Origin: Paramylibacter ulvae
Lineage (GTDB): Bacteria > Pseudomonadota > Alphaproteobacteria > Rhodobacterales > Rhodobacteraceae
Length of the DNA: 64,000 bases
Direction of reading: 5' to 3'
NCBI RefSeq assembly: GCF_014652655.1
Contig: NZ_BMZF01000002.1
Span: 248,001-312,000 of the forward strand
The translations under genes and the position numbers were made by a program. Within the stretch, counting starts at the first letter, position 1. Every line of letters begins with the position of its first letter. The notes under the pieces are model-generated. The model made no database searches. It worked only from the letters and a program-made list of their open reading frames with translations, and was not told where the DNA came from. Below, piece by piece: positions 54,336-62,825 of this stretch.

Positions 54336-54845
54336 TTATTCTGCGGCGTCATTGCGTGGTAAAACCCAATCTGGGCGGATAAAATGACAAGTGTAACCGT
54401 TGGGAATGCGTTTCAAATAGTCCTGATGTTCGGGCTCGGCTTCCCAAAATGCGCCGACGGGTTCAACCTCTGTCACGACGGGGGCGGGCCACAGGCCAGA
54501 TGCGTTTACATCCACAATTGTACGCAACGCTTCGCTGTGTTGATCTTCGTCCGTGTAATAAATTGCGGAACGATAAGACGCGCCCATATCGTTGCCTTGA
54601 CGGTTCGCCGTGGTTGGGTCGTGAATTTGAAAAAAGAATTCCAATAATTTACGATAACTGATGGTGGCGTCATCATAAATAATTTCGATCCCTTCGGCAT
54701 GGGTGCCGTGATTGCGATAGGTTGCGTTTTCCACATCACCGCCCGTGTAACCCACACGGGTGGATATAACGCCATCCATATTGCGGATTAAATCCTGCAT
54801 TCCCCAAAAACAACCGCCTGCCAAAACCGCGCGTGATTGTGCCAT
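54336..54845 (-). CDS. msrA: Peptide methionine sulfoxide reductase MsrA
   Basis: A 169-residue reductase of methionine-S-sulfoxide. [15 protein letters not shown] has the nucleophilic cysteine (GCFWG). [26 protein letters not shown] and [27 protein letters not shown] are the conserved substrate and Glu/Asp sites. Only one further cysteine near the C-terminus (YTCHF) is seen, which could be the recycling one. It starts 1 base after the msrB stop. Confidence 0.96.
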   Translation of the reverse strand: MAQSRAVLAGGCFWGMQDLIRNMDGVISTRVGYTGGDVENATYRNHGTHAEGIEIIYDDATISYRKLLEFFFQIHDPTTANRQGNDMGASYRSAIYYTDEDQHSEALRTIVDVNASGLWPAPVVTEVEPVGAFWEAEPEHQDYLKRIPNGYTCHFIRPDWVLPRNDAAE

Positions 54846-54846
54846 G

Positions 54847-55293
54847 TTAGATATCCTCTACTTGGTCGATGTAATCGCCGTAACCTTCATCCTCCATCGC
54901 ATCGCGATGAACGAAACGCAAGGATGCAGAATTAATGCAATACCGCAGCCCACCGTGATCGGGCGGGCCATCGGTGAATACGTGCCCAAGGTGGCTGTTG
55001 CCATGGGTGGAACGCACCTCGACGCGCACCATGCCATGCGTTTCATCGCGCAGTTCGTTCATGTGTGCAGGTTCAATTGGTTTGGTAAAACTTGGCCAAC
55101 CGCAACCGGATTCATATTTGTCCGATGACGCAAACAACGGTTCACCCGTGATCAGATCGACATAAATTCCGGGTTCTTTGTTATTCAAATATTCACCCGT
55201 ACCTGGGCGTTCCGTACCATTTTGTTGTGTGACGCGAAATTGTTCTGGTGTCAGGTTGGCCAGCGCCTCTTGGGATTTTTCATAGGTTTTCAT
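54847..55293 (-). CDS. msrB: Peptide methionine sulfoxide reductase MsrB
   Basis: A 148-residue reductase of methionine-R-sulfoxide. [20 protein letters not shown] carries the resolving cysteine, and [24 protein letters not shown] the catalytic one (RYCIN). The two CxxC pairs that bind zinc in many MsrB proteins are absent, as in a known zinc-free subgroup. It is first in the msrB-msrA-selO set; the terminator at 55391-55418 lies 98 bases upstream, so its promoter must lie between. Confidence 0.95.
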   Translation of the reverse strand: MKTYEKSQEALANLTPEQFRVTQQNGTERPGTGEYLNNKEPGIYVDLITGEPLFASSDKYESGCGWPSFTKPIEPAHMNELRDETHGMVRVEVRSTHGNSHLGHVFTDGPPDHGGLRYCINSASLRFVHRDAMEDEGYGDYIDQVEDI

Positions 55294-55390
55294 GGCAATG
55301 CTCCAACGGTTATAGTTGGTGCCAATGTGGCGTGTTTATCCCGAAATACCAACGGGATTCCGTGATTTGTGTACAATTTTCACGTAAAAA

Positions 55391-55418
55391 TGAGCCACAG
55401 GCAAAAACCTGTGACTCA
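55391..55418 (-). terminator. Intrinsic terminator, minus strand
   Basis: On the minus strand TGAGTCACAGG, a TTTTTG loop and CCTGTGGCTCA form an eleven-pair stem (one G-U), followed by TTTTTACG. It would end transcription of the small gene at 55483-55653 or of the kinase operon above it, and isolates msrB. Confidence 0.8.
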
Positions 55419-55482
55419 TTTAGCCGATAGAGATTTCATCGACTTTCCTAGGAGTATTTCCAAGTGTTGGAATGATGCCAAT

Positions 55483-55653
55483 CTATTCTTGTGCGAGATG
55501 TGTTTTCGCCCAAGCCTTTTCGCTTGGCATGTGATTTCTGTTTGCAACGGGCTTTTCAAAATGTTGATCCGCCTGTTCATACAGTTTGTTGATCAATCTA
55601 ATCTGTTGCACCTTTTTAGATTGCTTTTCCCGACTCTGCGTTTCTTTGCTCAT
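55483..55653 (-). CDS. Small basic hypothetical protein
   Basis: A 56-residue lysine- and glutamine-rich protein (MSKETQSREKQSKKVQQIRL...), helical, no signal or membrane segment. The frame is open to 55695, but the inner ATG at 55653 gives the more credible N-terminus. GAG is present about 10 bases upstream, a weak ribosome site. A clear terminator follows 64 bases after its stop, which supports an expressed unit. Family unknown. Confidence 0.45.
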   Translation of the reverse strand: MSKETQSREKQSKKVQQIRLINKLYEQADQHFEKPVANRNHMPSEKAWAKTHLAQE

Positions 55654-55757
55654 AAAAAATACTCTATCGTGAATGTTACACTCAACCTCTAGCATATTTA
55701 GTTGCTAGTAGCAATATGCTATTGTTGTAATCTCATATTCACACTCTTGAGGGGACT

Positions 55758-57971
55758 TTATGGTGTTAATGTGGCGTTTATCGCTTTTAATAAATCGGCA
55801 AACTCAAATGGTTTTTGCAGGACATGCCCAACGGTGCCATCGTTTGGTGACGACAAATCGGCATCCCCGGTGTAGCCCGACATTAACAATGTCGATGCGC
55901 TTGGATGGATTTTTAAGATTTCCTGACACGCAACTTTCCCATCCATCGCATGGGGCAAAATAAAGTCTGATAAAACCAGATCAATGCGTGGCATCGAAGA
56001 CGCCAAAGTTATGGCAGTTGGCCCGTCGGATGCGGATTGAACGATGCAGCCCGTGGTGGCCAATTGTTTGGCGTAAATCTCGCGTAAAACATTATCGTCT
56101 TCGATCAAAAGAATGCACTTACCCTTAAGAAAGTTAGGCGGTATCGTACTGGTCGTTTCGGATTGATCAATGTCGATGCTGTGGTCGCGCGGCAAATAGA
56201 TGCGGATACATGTTCCCTTACCCAGTTTAGTCTTAATCTGAAGGTGCCCGTTTGATTGTTTTGCAAATCCAAACGCCATGGACAGGCCAAGCCCTGTGCC
56301 CGATCCCAATGGTTTGGTTGTGAAAAACGGATCGATCACTTTGTTTAAGATGTCGTCGCTCATGCCAAATCCATTGTCAGAGACACAGATACAAACGTAA
56401 TCGCCGGGCTCTAGATCCGCCTCTGAATTTGCGAATTCTTGGTCAAGAGTCACATTTGACACTAAAATCGAAAGCTTGCCACCATATGGCATCGCATCGC
56501 GTGCATTTGAAACAAGGTTCAATATAACCGCTTGTAGCTGTGTTTCATCGGCGGTACAGCACCATGTATCATCATCAACAACCGCAGAAATTGAAATATG
56601 TTCTCCGATTGTGGTGCGGATAAGCTCCTTTGATTCTTGGACAAGATCGCTGGGATTGATGGCCTTGGGCGATAGGGGTTGTTGTCGTGCAAAGGCGAGC
56701 AATTGGCGTGTTAGCCCTGCGCCGCGCTGGGTGGCTGTTAGGGCAACAGACAAATAGTCGTCAATTTTTTCGTTCTTATTCAAGATTTGTGACAGTTCGA
56801 TATTCCCAGAAATGATTGCCAAAATATTGTTCACATCATGCGCGACTCCACCCGTCAGTTTACCAATCGCCTGAACCTTTTGTGTTTGTAACAATCTGTT
56901 TTGCATTTCGTAAATTTCGGTAATGTCGAGCGCGATTATATCCACAAGCCGCGTTCCATCTGGTTCGGTGGGTAATGGCGTAAACAACTGACGGACAAAC
57001 TTAGCTTTGCCAGACGGTAGCGCAAACTCCATAACGTTTTCGAAGGTTTCGAAACGCAACAATCGTTCCACTATTTTCGGAACAACATCTTGATATTGCT
57101 TGGTTAACCTGCTGGGTGCCAATTCATTTACAACATCAATTGTGTGTAAAATTTCGGGATCTAATTCAATCAATTCGATAAATGCGTCGTCGGCCTCGAT
57201 CAAACGAAAAGAGTTTAGGTCGACTGTATAATGCGCAAGTTCTGCAAATTTTGATGCCCCTTGGAATCTGCCTTTGGTCTGTTCGCTGGTGGCGCGGGTT
57301 GTGACCAGTTGGTGATGCATGTGGTGAATAGATTCAACCAGTTCATCGAGTTCGTCTGTTTTGGCGTTTTGGCGATCAAGCGTGATGTTAAACCCCAATG
57401 GAAATTCTGGTGATGATTTTAGCTTTTGTGCGATCGCATCAAGGTGGGATAACAGGTTGTTTTTCAGGTGAAGATAAATAATCAAACTGGCAATCATGGT
57501 CGTGGCAAAAAAGATGATTGCCTGAAATGCCGCCAGCAAAATTGAATCTGTGGCCAGCTGACTAGTATCGACACCCAATTGTAAGGTGCCAAGCGCGATT
57601 GTCTCGCCACGAAAATCGTGTTCAATGATGTATTCTTGGGTAAAAATACTTTTGGAATCCAAGTTACCAGATTGATAATTATCCCCAAAATTATCCACCA
57701 GCCGTACGAAGGTGATAAAATTGAACTCGATTGCATCGTCGATATGTTGTTTGGTCAGCGGATCATCAAACAGCCACAGCGATTGTTCCAATGCTGTTAC
57801 AAGTGTGCGACCGTGGTGATCCAACTCATTCATCAGCCGATTTTGCTCGGTGCGATATACCCAACTCACCAACACTGTACAGCTGACCACGCTGGCAATA
57901 ATCAATGGCAGTAAAATTGATTTCGCCGTGGCGACGCCAATCCGTGATAACCGCGGTCGATTGGGCGTCAT
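55758..57971 (-). CDS. Hybrid sensor histidine kinase with receiver domain
   Basis: A 737-residue inner-membrane kinase. Two transmembrane segments (about 13-38 and 150-168) enclose a periplasmic domain. A PAS-like region follows (~235-360), then the dimerisation domain with GKLTGGVAHDVNNILAII (His near 377), then the ATPase (NLVSNARDAMPYGG, CVSDNGFGMSDD, GSGTGLGLSMAFGFAKQ) and a receiver (ILLIEDDNVLREIY, LVLSDFILPHAMDG with Asp near 665, LQKPFEFADLL). Its ATG follows directly on the stop of a periplasmic binding protein gene, which probably delivers the signal. The final response regulator with an output domain is not present. Confidence 0.93.
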   Translation of the reverse strand: MTPNRPRLSRIGVATAKSILLPLIIASVVSCTVLVSWVYRTEQNRLMNELDHHGRTLVTALEQSLWLFDDPLTKQHIDDAIEFNFITFVRLVDNFGDNYQSGNLDSKSIFTQEYIIEHDFRGETIALGTLQLGVDTSQLATDSILLAAFQAIIFFATTMIASLIIYLHLKNNLLSHLDAIAQKLKSSPEFPLGFNITLDRQNAKTDELDELVESIHHMHHQLVTTRATSEQTKGRFQGASKFAELAHYTVDLNSFRLIEADDAFIELIELDPEILHTIDVVNELAPSRLTKQYQDVVPKIVERLLRFETFENVMEFALPSGKAKFVRQLFTPLPTEPDGTRLVDIIALDITEIYEMQNRLLQTQKVQAIGKLTGGVAHDVNNILAIISGNIELSQILNKNEKIDDYLSVALTATQRGAGLTRQLLAFARQQPLSPKAINPSDLVQESKELIRTTIGEHISISAVVDDDTWCCTADETQLQAVILNLVSNARDAMPYGGKLSILVSNVTLDQEFANSEADLEPGDYVCICVSDNGFGMSDDILNKVIDPFFTTKPLGSGTGLGLSMAFGFAKQSNGHLQIKTKLGKGTCIRIYLPRDHSIDIDQSETTSTIPPNFLKGKCILLIEDDNVLREIYAKQLATTGCIVQSASDGPTAITLASSMPRIDLVLSDFILPHAMDGKVACQEILKIHPSASTLLMSGYTGDADLSSPNDGTVGHVLQKPFEFADLLKAINATLTP

Positions 57972-58718
57972 TTATTTGTTGCCCTCAATATACGGGCCCA
58001 TGATTTGTTGATACGTACCATCACGTTTCATTTCACGAAGACTGGCAGAGAGCGGTTCGATCAAATCCGCGTTTCGCTCATTCAGATACAAGTACATTTC
58101 CCGCTCTTCGCGAATTTTAGAAAAATATAGCGTGTCAAATTCCAATTCTTTTGCCAAAAACTTGGCTGGAAACAGGGTAAGGAAAGCGACATCAATGCGA
58201 CCAGATTTCAGCATAAGCAACAAAGTTTGAGCATCGGAAACTTCTAAAAAATTATCCCGATTATCAAACACTCTCAGCGCATCTTGCCAGCCGCGGATAT
58301 AACCGACTTTGTAATCGCTGAATTTTGACCAGCTCTCTAATTCTATTTTTGGATCGACATACACCCCGGTAACAATAACCGAATATATGGATTCAGGAAC
58401 CTGTAACAAATCTGGATGCGAGATCTTGACGCTTTCGGTTCTGACCATGTCCCCATCGGTTAAACCCAGTGTGGCCATATCAAGTGCGCGCGCGGGTGCG
58501 ACATATTCTTTTTGAAGCAACAGATTATTGCGTTTGAACATTTCCAGAACCACACGGTCAAGATATCCGTCATTCTCAGGGGTCGACAGCGGTAACAACA
58601 CGCCATGTGACATAAACAAGCTTCTGTTTTGTGATTGCGCATGACCCGTTGTTGCGATGGCCACGCAAATTACGCTTGCCGCAATATTCAATACGAGTAG
58701 TTTTAAACCATGTCTCAC
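57972..58718 (-). CDS. Periplasmic solute-binding protein (family 3-like) paired with a kinase
   Basis: A 248-residue secreted protein: signal peptide MRHGLKLLVLNIAASVICVA...GHA, cleavage near residue 27. The body resembles type-3 amino-acid-binding proteins (LPLSTPENDGYLDRVVLEMF, then LLLMLKSGRIDVAFLTLFPAK and a C-terminal LREMKRDGTYQQIMGPYIEG). No ABC permease or ATPase lies beside it, and the next gene 1 base away is a membrane kinase, so it is more likely a sensor than a transport component. The ligand is unknown. Confidence 0.85.
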   Translation of the reverse strand: MRHGLKLLVLNIAASVICVAIATTGHAQSQNRSLFMSHGVLLPLSTPENDGYLDRVVLEMFKRNNLLLQKEYVAPARALDMATLGLTDGDMVRTESVKISHPDLLQVPESIYSVIVTGVYVDPKIELESWSKFSDYKVGYIRGWQDALRVFDNRDNFLEVSDAQTLLLMLKSGRIDVAFLTLFPAKFLAKELEFDTLYFSKIREEREMYLYLNERNADLIEPLSASLREMKRDGTYQQIMGPYIEGNK

Positions 58719-58819
58719 TTTGTATACTCGCCACTAGAATAATTTTAATTTCTCTGATTAGACGACCCTTAGGCCTGAAATTCAATCATTAAGGTGGTGA
58801 GGCTGTGGAAAATTATCGT

Positions 58820-59248
58820 CTAAGGTGTGTCAGTTTTAAGCGAACCCGTTAATTTTAACAGTGTTTCGGCAAGGTTTTCTTGTTCTGTTGGGGTGAGCGT
58901 GGAGATGTTTTTTGCCAAGGCAAGCATTGGGTCTTGTGCCAGTTTTGCCCGCCCGTTGGCTGTCAGGCAGAAAAATGTGCTGCGTTTGTCGTCTGGATTT
59001 TTTCGTGCTTCTAACAATCCGCGCTTAACCAATGTATGTGCAGCGCGGCTAGCGGGCCCAGCGGTGACACCTAAAAATTTGGAAAGTTCGGACACTGTGC
59101 CGCCAGTGGGATAGATGCGTTTAAAATAGCGTAGCGCTGACCATTGCGCGGGCTGTAATTCCTGTGGTCCAAGCCGGACATAAGTTTTCCGCAAAACCTG
59201 TTCCAACAACACGGCAGTTGCCAGTTGTGTGCGATTGGCATCAGGCAT
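58820..59248 (-). CDS. MarR-family transcriptional regulator
   Basis: A 142-residue winged-helix regulator. LGPQELQPAQWSALRYFKRIYPTGGTVSELSKFLGVTAGPASRAAHTLVKRGLLEARKNPDDKRSTFFCLTANG shows the two helices, recognition helix and the wing with DDKR. Such dimers repress genes for antibiotic or aromatic-compound response and are released by small ligands. It lies 102 bases upstream of the binding protein gene on the same strand, but is likely a separate unit. The ribosome site is weak. Target genes unknown. Confidence 0.88.
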   Translation of the reverse strand: MPDANRTQLATAVLLEQVLRKTYVRLGPQELQPAQWSALRYFKRIYPTGGTVSELSKFLGVTAGPASRAAHTLVKRGLLEARKNPDDKRSTFFCLTANGRAKLAQDPMLALAKNISTLTPTEQENLAETLLKLTGSLKTDTP

Positions 59249-59514
59249 CGAACACGACCATTTGAATGCGCAGCATCAAAGATTCTTGATTGCAATTATT
59301 CAAACTGGTGTCCTCGCACATTATTAAAGTGTCGTTACTTTGCCATGTGGGGTGGGGTTTACGCAATTCTAATTCGTTGTTGTCGTTAGCTTTCTTTGTT
59401 TTATTGCCAGTTTATCGCCCTTTGGTGGTTTGTAATTGGCGATTAACAGCCAAAAGTGGTATGCGATGCGGTAGAGCGTGTATAAATGCGCGTGAGTCTT
59501 AGTATTGGTTGATT

Positions 59515-59889
59515 ATGGCATTAGTATATATTCTTGACGATAATGTTGAATTTGGCACAACACTTTGTGCGATGTGTGAAATATTTGGCCACACCGCATT
59601 GAGCGTCGCGACAACAGATGAATTCATCGCACACATGCAAAAATCAAAACCTGATTTGGTGTTGTTGGATATGTGGCTTGGCAATACGACAGGTATTGAT
59701 CTGTATAAGTCACACCGCGATATATTCGAAAATGTGCCTATTGTAATGATTTCTGGTGGTGGGCATGAAATCCCGCTAGAGGCGGTGACCGCCATGGGCG
59801 AAATCTCGGGGTTTGACGATGTGTTATACAAACCCGTAACCGCTTCCCAATTGGAAGAACTGCTTAACAAATTAATTCCGACTAAATAA
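59515..59889 (+). CDS. Single-domain response regulator (receiver only)
   Basis: A 124-residue CheY-like receiver. LVYILDDNVEFGTTLCAM has the acidic pair, LVLLDMWLGNTTGIDLY the phosphoacceptor Asp (~53), MISGGGHE the Thr/Ser position and YKPVTASQLEELL the lysine. It has no output domain. The ATG at 59515 is chosen over a TTG 6 bases upstream. The hybrid kinase at 55758 is a possible donor but lies 1.5 kb away on the other strand. The 266 bases upstream hold no other gene. Its partner is unknown. Confidence 0.88.
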   Translation: MALVYILDDNVEFGTTLCAMCEIFGHTALSVATTDEFIAHMQKSKPDLVLLDMWLGNTTGIDLYKSHRDIFENVPIVMISGGGHEIPLEAVTAMGEISGFDDVLYKPVTASQLEELLNKLIPTK

Positions 59890-59896
59890 CTCTGAT

Positions 59897-59927
59897 TTGA
59901 CATAGGTGATTATTTTTGTCAGATAAA
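59897..59927 (+). promoter_or_regulatory. Promoter with iron-responsive box before the imelysin operon
   Basis: TTGACA at 59897-59902 and AGATAA near 59921-59926 suit a sigma-70 promoter with 18-base spacing. Between them lies TGATTATTTTTGTCA (59907-59921), which fits the iron-Rhodo-box TGA-N9-TCA bound by RirA-type regulators. Placement over the spacer favours repression by iron. Confidence 0.6.
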
Positions 59928-59977
59928 GGCAACCGCGTATGCGGATTCGAATTTATCTGTTCAGAAAGACACCCGTT

Positions 59978-61231
59978 ATGAAATCATCCATCGTTGCAAT
60001 CGCTGCGGCATTGATCGCCACGCCCGTACTGGCAGACAAAGCAAGCGTCGTTGAAAACTATGCTAATATCGCCCAAGCGAAATACGAAGACAGCCTCAGC
60101 ACCGCAAAGGTATTGCAAGCGGCCGTATCCGAATTGATCGCAAACCCATCTGATGAGACATTGGCGGCGGCAAAAACTGCTTGGTTGGCTTCGCGCGTTC
60201 CGTATCAACAAACCGAAGTATATCGTTTTGGCAACGTCATCGTTGATGATTGGGAGGGCAAAGTGAATGCTTGGCCGTTGGACGAAGGTTTGATCGATTA
60301 TGTTGACGCATCTTATGGTGGCGCGACGGACGAAAATGCATTGGCTGTTTTGAATGTGATCGCGAACCCAACGCTGACAGTTGCGGGTCAAGAAATTGAC
60401 GCCACCAATATCACGCCTGAACTTTTGTCTGGTGAATTGCACGAAGCAGACGAAATCGAAAGCAATGTTGCAACGGGTTATCACGCAATTGAATTTTTGC
60501 TTTGGGGTCAAGATTTGAATGGCCACGGTGCGGGTGCTGGCGAACGCCCGGCAACAGATTACGCTGCTGGTGATGATTGCACGGGTGGCAATTGTGATCG
60601 TCGTGGTGACTATCTGCAAGCTGCAACAGATTTGTTGGTTTCAGACTTGGAATGGATGGTTGCACAATGGGAAACAGGTGGCGAAGGACGCGACGCCGTT
60701 ACAGGCAACCCAGATGCGGGTGTTCTGGCGATGCTGACGGGCATGGGTTCATTGTCTTATGGCGAACAGGCTGGCGAACGTATGAAACTTGGCCTGATGT
60801 TAAATGACCCAGAAGAGGAACATGATTGTTTTTCTGACAACACACATAACAGCCACTTTTATGATGGTTTGGGTGTGCAAAACGTATTCTTGGGCACGTA
60901 TAAACGCACAGACGGTTCTGTCGTAACGGGCGATTCACTATTTGGTTTGGTTGCCGAAAAAGACGCGGAAACCGCGGCGGCGCTGACAAATGATTTGGCG
61001 CAAACAATGTTGGATCTGGGTGCGTTGAAATCAGCGGCGGACGCTGGCTTTGCATATGATCAAATGTTGGAACGTGGAAACGAAAAAGGCGAAATGCTGA
61101 TCATGAATGCGGTCAACGGTTTGGTCGCACAAACTAAATCAATTGAACGCGCGACAACGGCGCTGGGCCTTGATGCGATTGCGTTTGAAGGTTCTGATAG
61201 CCTTGATGATCCAGACGCAGTATTTCAATAA
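59978..61231 (+). CDS. Imelysin family protein (IrpA-like, M75)
   Basis: A 417-residue periplasmic protein. The start MKSSIVAIAAALIATPVLA (signal peptide) follows AGAAAGA; the frame is open 13 codons further. NVATGYHAIEFLLWGQDLNG near residue 166 holds the GxHxxE motif of imelysins, ligands for a metal. Other signatures are VYRFGNVIVDDWEGKVNAWPLDEGLIDYVD and DCFSDNTHNSHFYDGLGVQNV. Such proteins are thought to bind iron or haem and act in uptake. It is the first gene of an operon controlled by an iron box and followed by a terminator hairpin. Confidence 0.92.
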   Translation: MKSSIVAIAAALIATPVLADKASVVENYANIAQAKYEDSLSTAKVLQAAVSELIANPSDETLAAAKTAWLASRVPYQQTEVYRFGNVIVDDWEGKVNAWPLDEGLIDYVDASYGGATDENALAVLNVIANPTLTVAGQEIDATNITPELLSGELHEADEIESNVATGYHAIEFLLWGQDLNGHGAGAGERPATDYAAGDDCTGGNCDRRGDYLQAATDLLVSDLEWMVAQWETGGEGRDAVTGNPDAGVLAMLTGMGSLSYGEQAGERMKLGLMLNDPEEEHDCFSDNTHNSHFYDGLGVQNVFLGTYKRTDGSVVTGDSLFGLVAEKDAETAAALTNDLAQTMLDLGALKSAADAGFAYDQMLERGNEKGEMLIMNAVNGLVAQTKSIERATTALGLDAIAFEGSDSLDDPDAVFQ

Positions 61232-61250
61232 ATCCATCATCAACTTTTCA

Positions 61251-61277
61251 AACGGCGTCTGTTAGGCGCCGTTTTTT
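61251..61277 (+). terminator. Internal terminator in the imelysin operon
   Basis: AACGGCG (61251-61257) and CGCCGTT (61267-61273) form a stem with a nine-base loop, followed by a T-run (61272-61277). It lies 20 bases after the first imelysin stop and before the DUF1111 gene, and would lower downstream transcription. RNA from the first gene would be more abundant. Confidence 0.7.
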
Positions 61278-61313
61278 CGTGTTAATGACGCGAAAACAAA
61301 CAAGAGTTTTCTT

Positions 61314-62825
61314 ATGAAATGGATAGCATTCAGCCTGTGCATTTGCGCAGGAATCGCCAACGCACAACCCCGCGAGCCATTCAACCTAAACATCGTGCCA
61401 CGCACTGATGAAGAGATTGAACGCGTGGCGACGATCACTGCACCCACGCATGATTTCAAACAGTCTGAACAATTTGAAACCCGCCCTGCAGGAGCAGCCA
61501 GTGTGCGTGTGCGGAGTGACAGCAATGCTTTTTCCGATTTTTCGGCGAACATTAGCTTTGCGGATGAACTGAATTTCAAACTGGGCAATGCGCTATTTCG
61601 CAAATTGTGGGTATCATCCCCGTCCAGCACAGTTGCATCAGATGGGCTTGGCCCATTGTATAACGCGCGATCCTGTCAGCGTTGCCATCTAAAAGATGGG
61701 CGTGGGCATCCACCGTTTGATGAAAATGACAGCCATGTTTCAATGTTGATGAATTTGTCACATCCCGCGCCAGTAAGGCCAGATTCAGACGCAATCAAAG
61801 ACTACATTACATCCCTGCCCGACCCAATCTATGGATCACAGTTGCAAGATTTCGCAACTCCAGGCCATCCCGCTGAAGGCCAGTTTGTCATTACCACATC
61901 TGACATAGAGGTAACGCTATCTGATGGTGTGATTGTGACGTTGCAATATCCAACCTATGCGGTCGAAAATTTGGCCTATGGTGAAATGCACCCCGATACG
62001 GTGATCGCGCCTCGTATCGCACCCCAAATGATTGGCTTGGGCATGTTAGAAGCGATACCAGCCGCCGATATTTTGGCACATGCCGATCCTGATGATGCAA
62101 ATGGTGATGGTATTTCTGGGCGGCCCAACTGGGTGTTGTCTGCGATAACACGCAAGGTTGAATTGGGTCGCTTTGGGCTAAAGGCGAGCAGCCCGACAAT
62201 TTTCGAACAATCGGCAACCGCGTTTAAGAACGATATCGGAATTTCCAGCACAGTGTTCCCCGATGGCTGGGGCGATTGTTCCGAAAATCAAACCGCGTGC
62301 CGCGCCGCGCCAGATGGCAGTACCGAAGAACACGGTAATGTTGAAATATCTGATGACGCAATGGAGTTGGTGAATTTTTATGCGCGTAATTTGGGCGTAC
62401 CCTTGCGCCGTGATTTGGATGATCCCATCGTGCTGCGTGGGAAACAGGTTTTTTATGAATCTGGATGTGTCGCGTGCCATCGTCCAAAATTTGTAACCAA
62501 CCGTTTGATGGATCAAGATGCGCAAAGCTTTCAGTTGATCTGGCCGTACACTGATATGTTGTTGCACGATATGGGCAAGGGTTTGGCAGATGGTTCAATT
62601 TCTGGTGAGGCACAGGGCAATGAATGGCGCACACCGCCGCTTTGGGGTATTGGCTTGACGCAACAAGTCAGCGACCATACGCGCTTCCTTCACGATGGTC
62701 GGGCACGTAATCTGCTAGAGGCGATTTTGTGGCACGGCGGTGAAGGTGAACATGCGAAACAACGCGTTGTTGATTTACCCACCGGCGACCGCGAGGCGCT
62801 TATAAAATTTATCGAAAGCCTGTGA
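61314..62825 (+). CDS. DUF1111 di-haem oxidoreductase
   Basis: A 503-residue periplasmic cytochrome-type protein. MKWIAFSLCICAGIANA is the signal peptide. Two haem-binding CxxCH motifs are CQRCH (residues 121-125) and CVACH (385-389). The region with DGRGHPPFDE and later DLPTGDREALIKFIESL is typical of DUF1111/thiol-oxidoreductase-like proteins related to di-haem peroxidases. Between imelysin genes it may oxidise or reduce iron. Its TGA overlaps the ATG of the next imelysin by one base. Confidence 0.9.
   Translation: MKWIAFSLCICAGIANAQPREPFNLNIVPRTDEEIERVATITAPTHDFKQSEQFETRPAGAASVRVRSDSNAFSDFSANISFADELNFKLGNALFRKLWVSSPSSTVASDGLGPLYNARSCQRCHLKDGRGHPPFDENDSHVSMLMNLSHPAPVRPDSDAIKDYITSLPDPIYGSQLQDFATPGHPAEGQFVITTSDIEVTLSDGVIVTLQYPTYAVENLAYGEMHPDTVIAPRIAPQMIGLGMLEAIPAADILAHADPDDANGDGISGRPNWVLSAITRKVELGRFGLKASSPTIFEQSATAFKNDIGISSTVFPDGWGDCSENQTACRAAPDGSTEEHGNVEISDDAMELVNFYARNLGVPLRRDLDDPIVLRGKQVFYESGCVACHRPKFVTNRLMDQDAQSFQLIWPYTDMLLHDMGKGLADGSISGEAQGNEWRTPPLWGIGLTQQVSDHTRFLHDGRARNLLEAILWHGGEGEHAKQRVVDLPTGDREALIKFIESL

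Noticed and set aside
59290-59502. Plus-strand 70-codon frame between marR and the receiver gene
   Set aside because: Cysteine- and serine-rich, no ribosome site, no motif; the gap reads as non-coding regulatory DNA.
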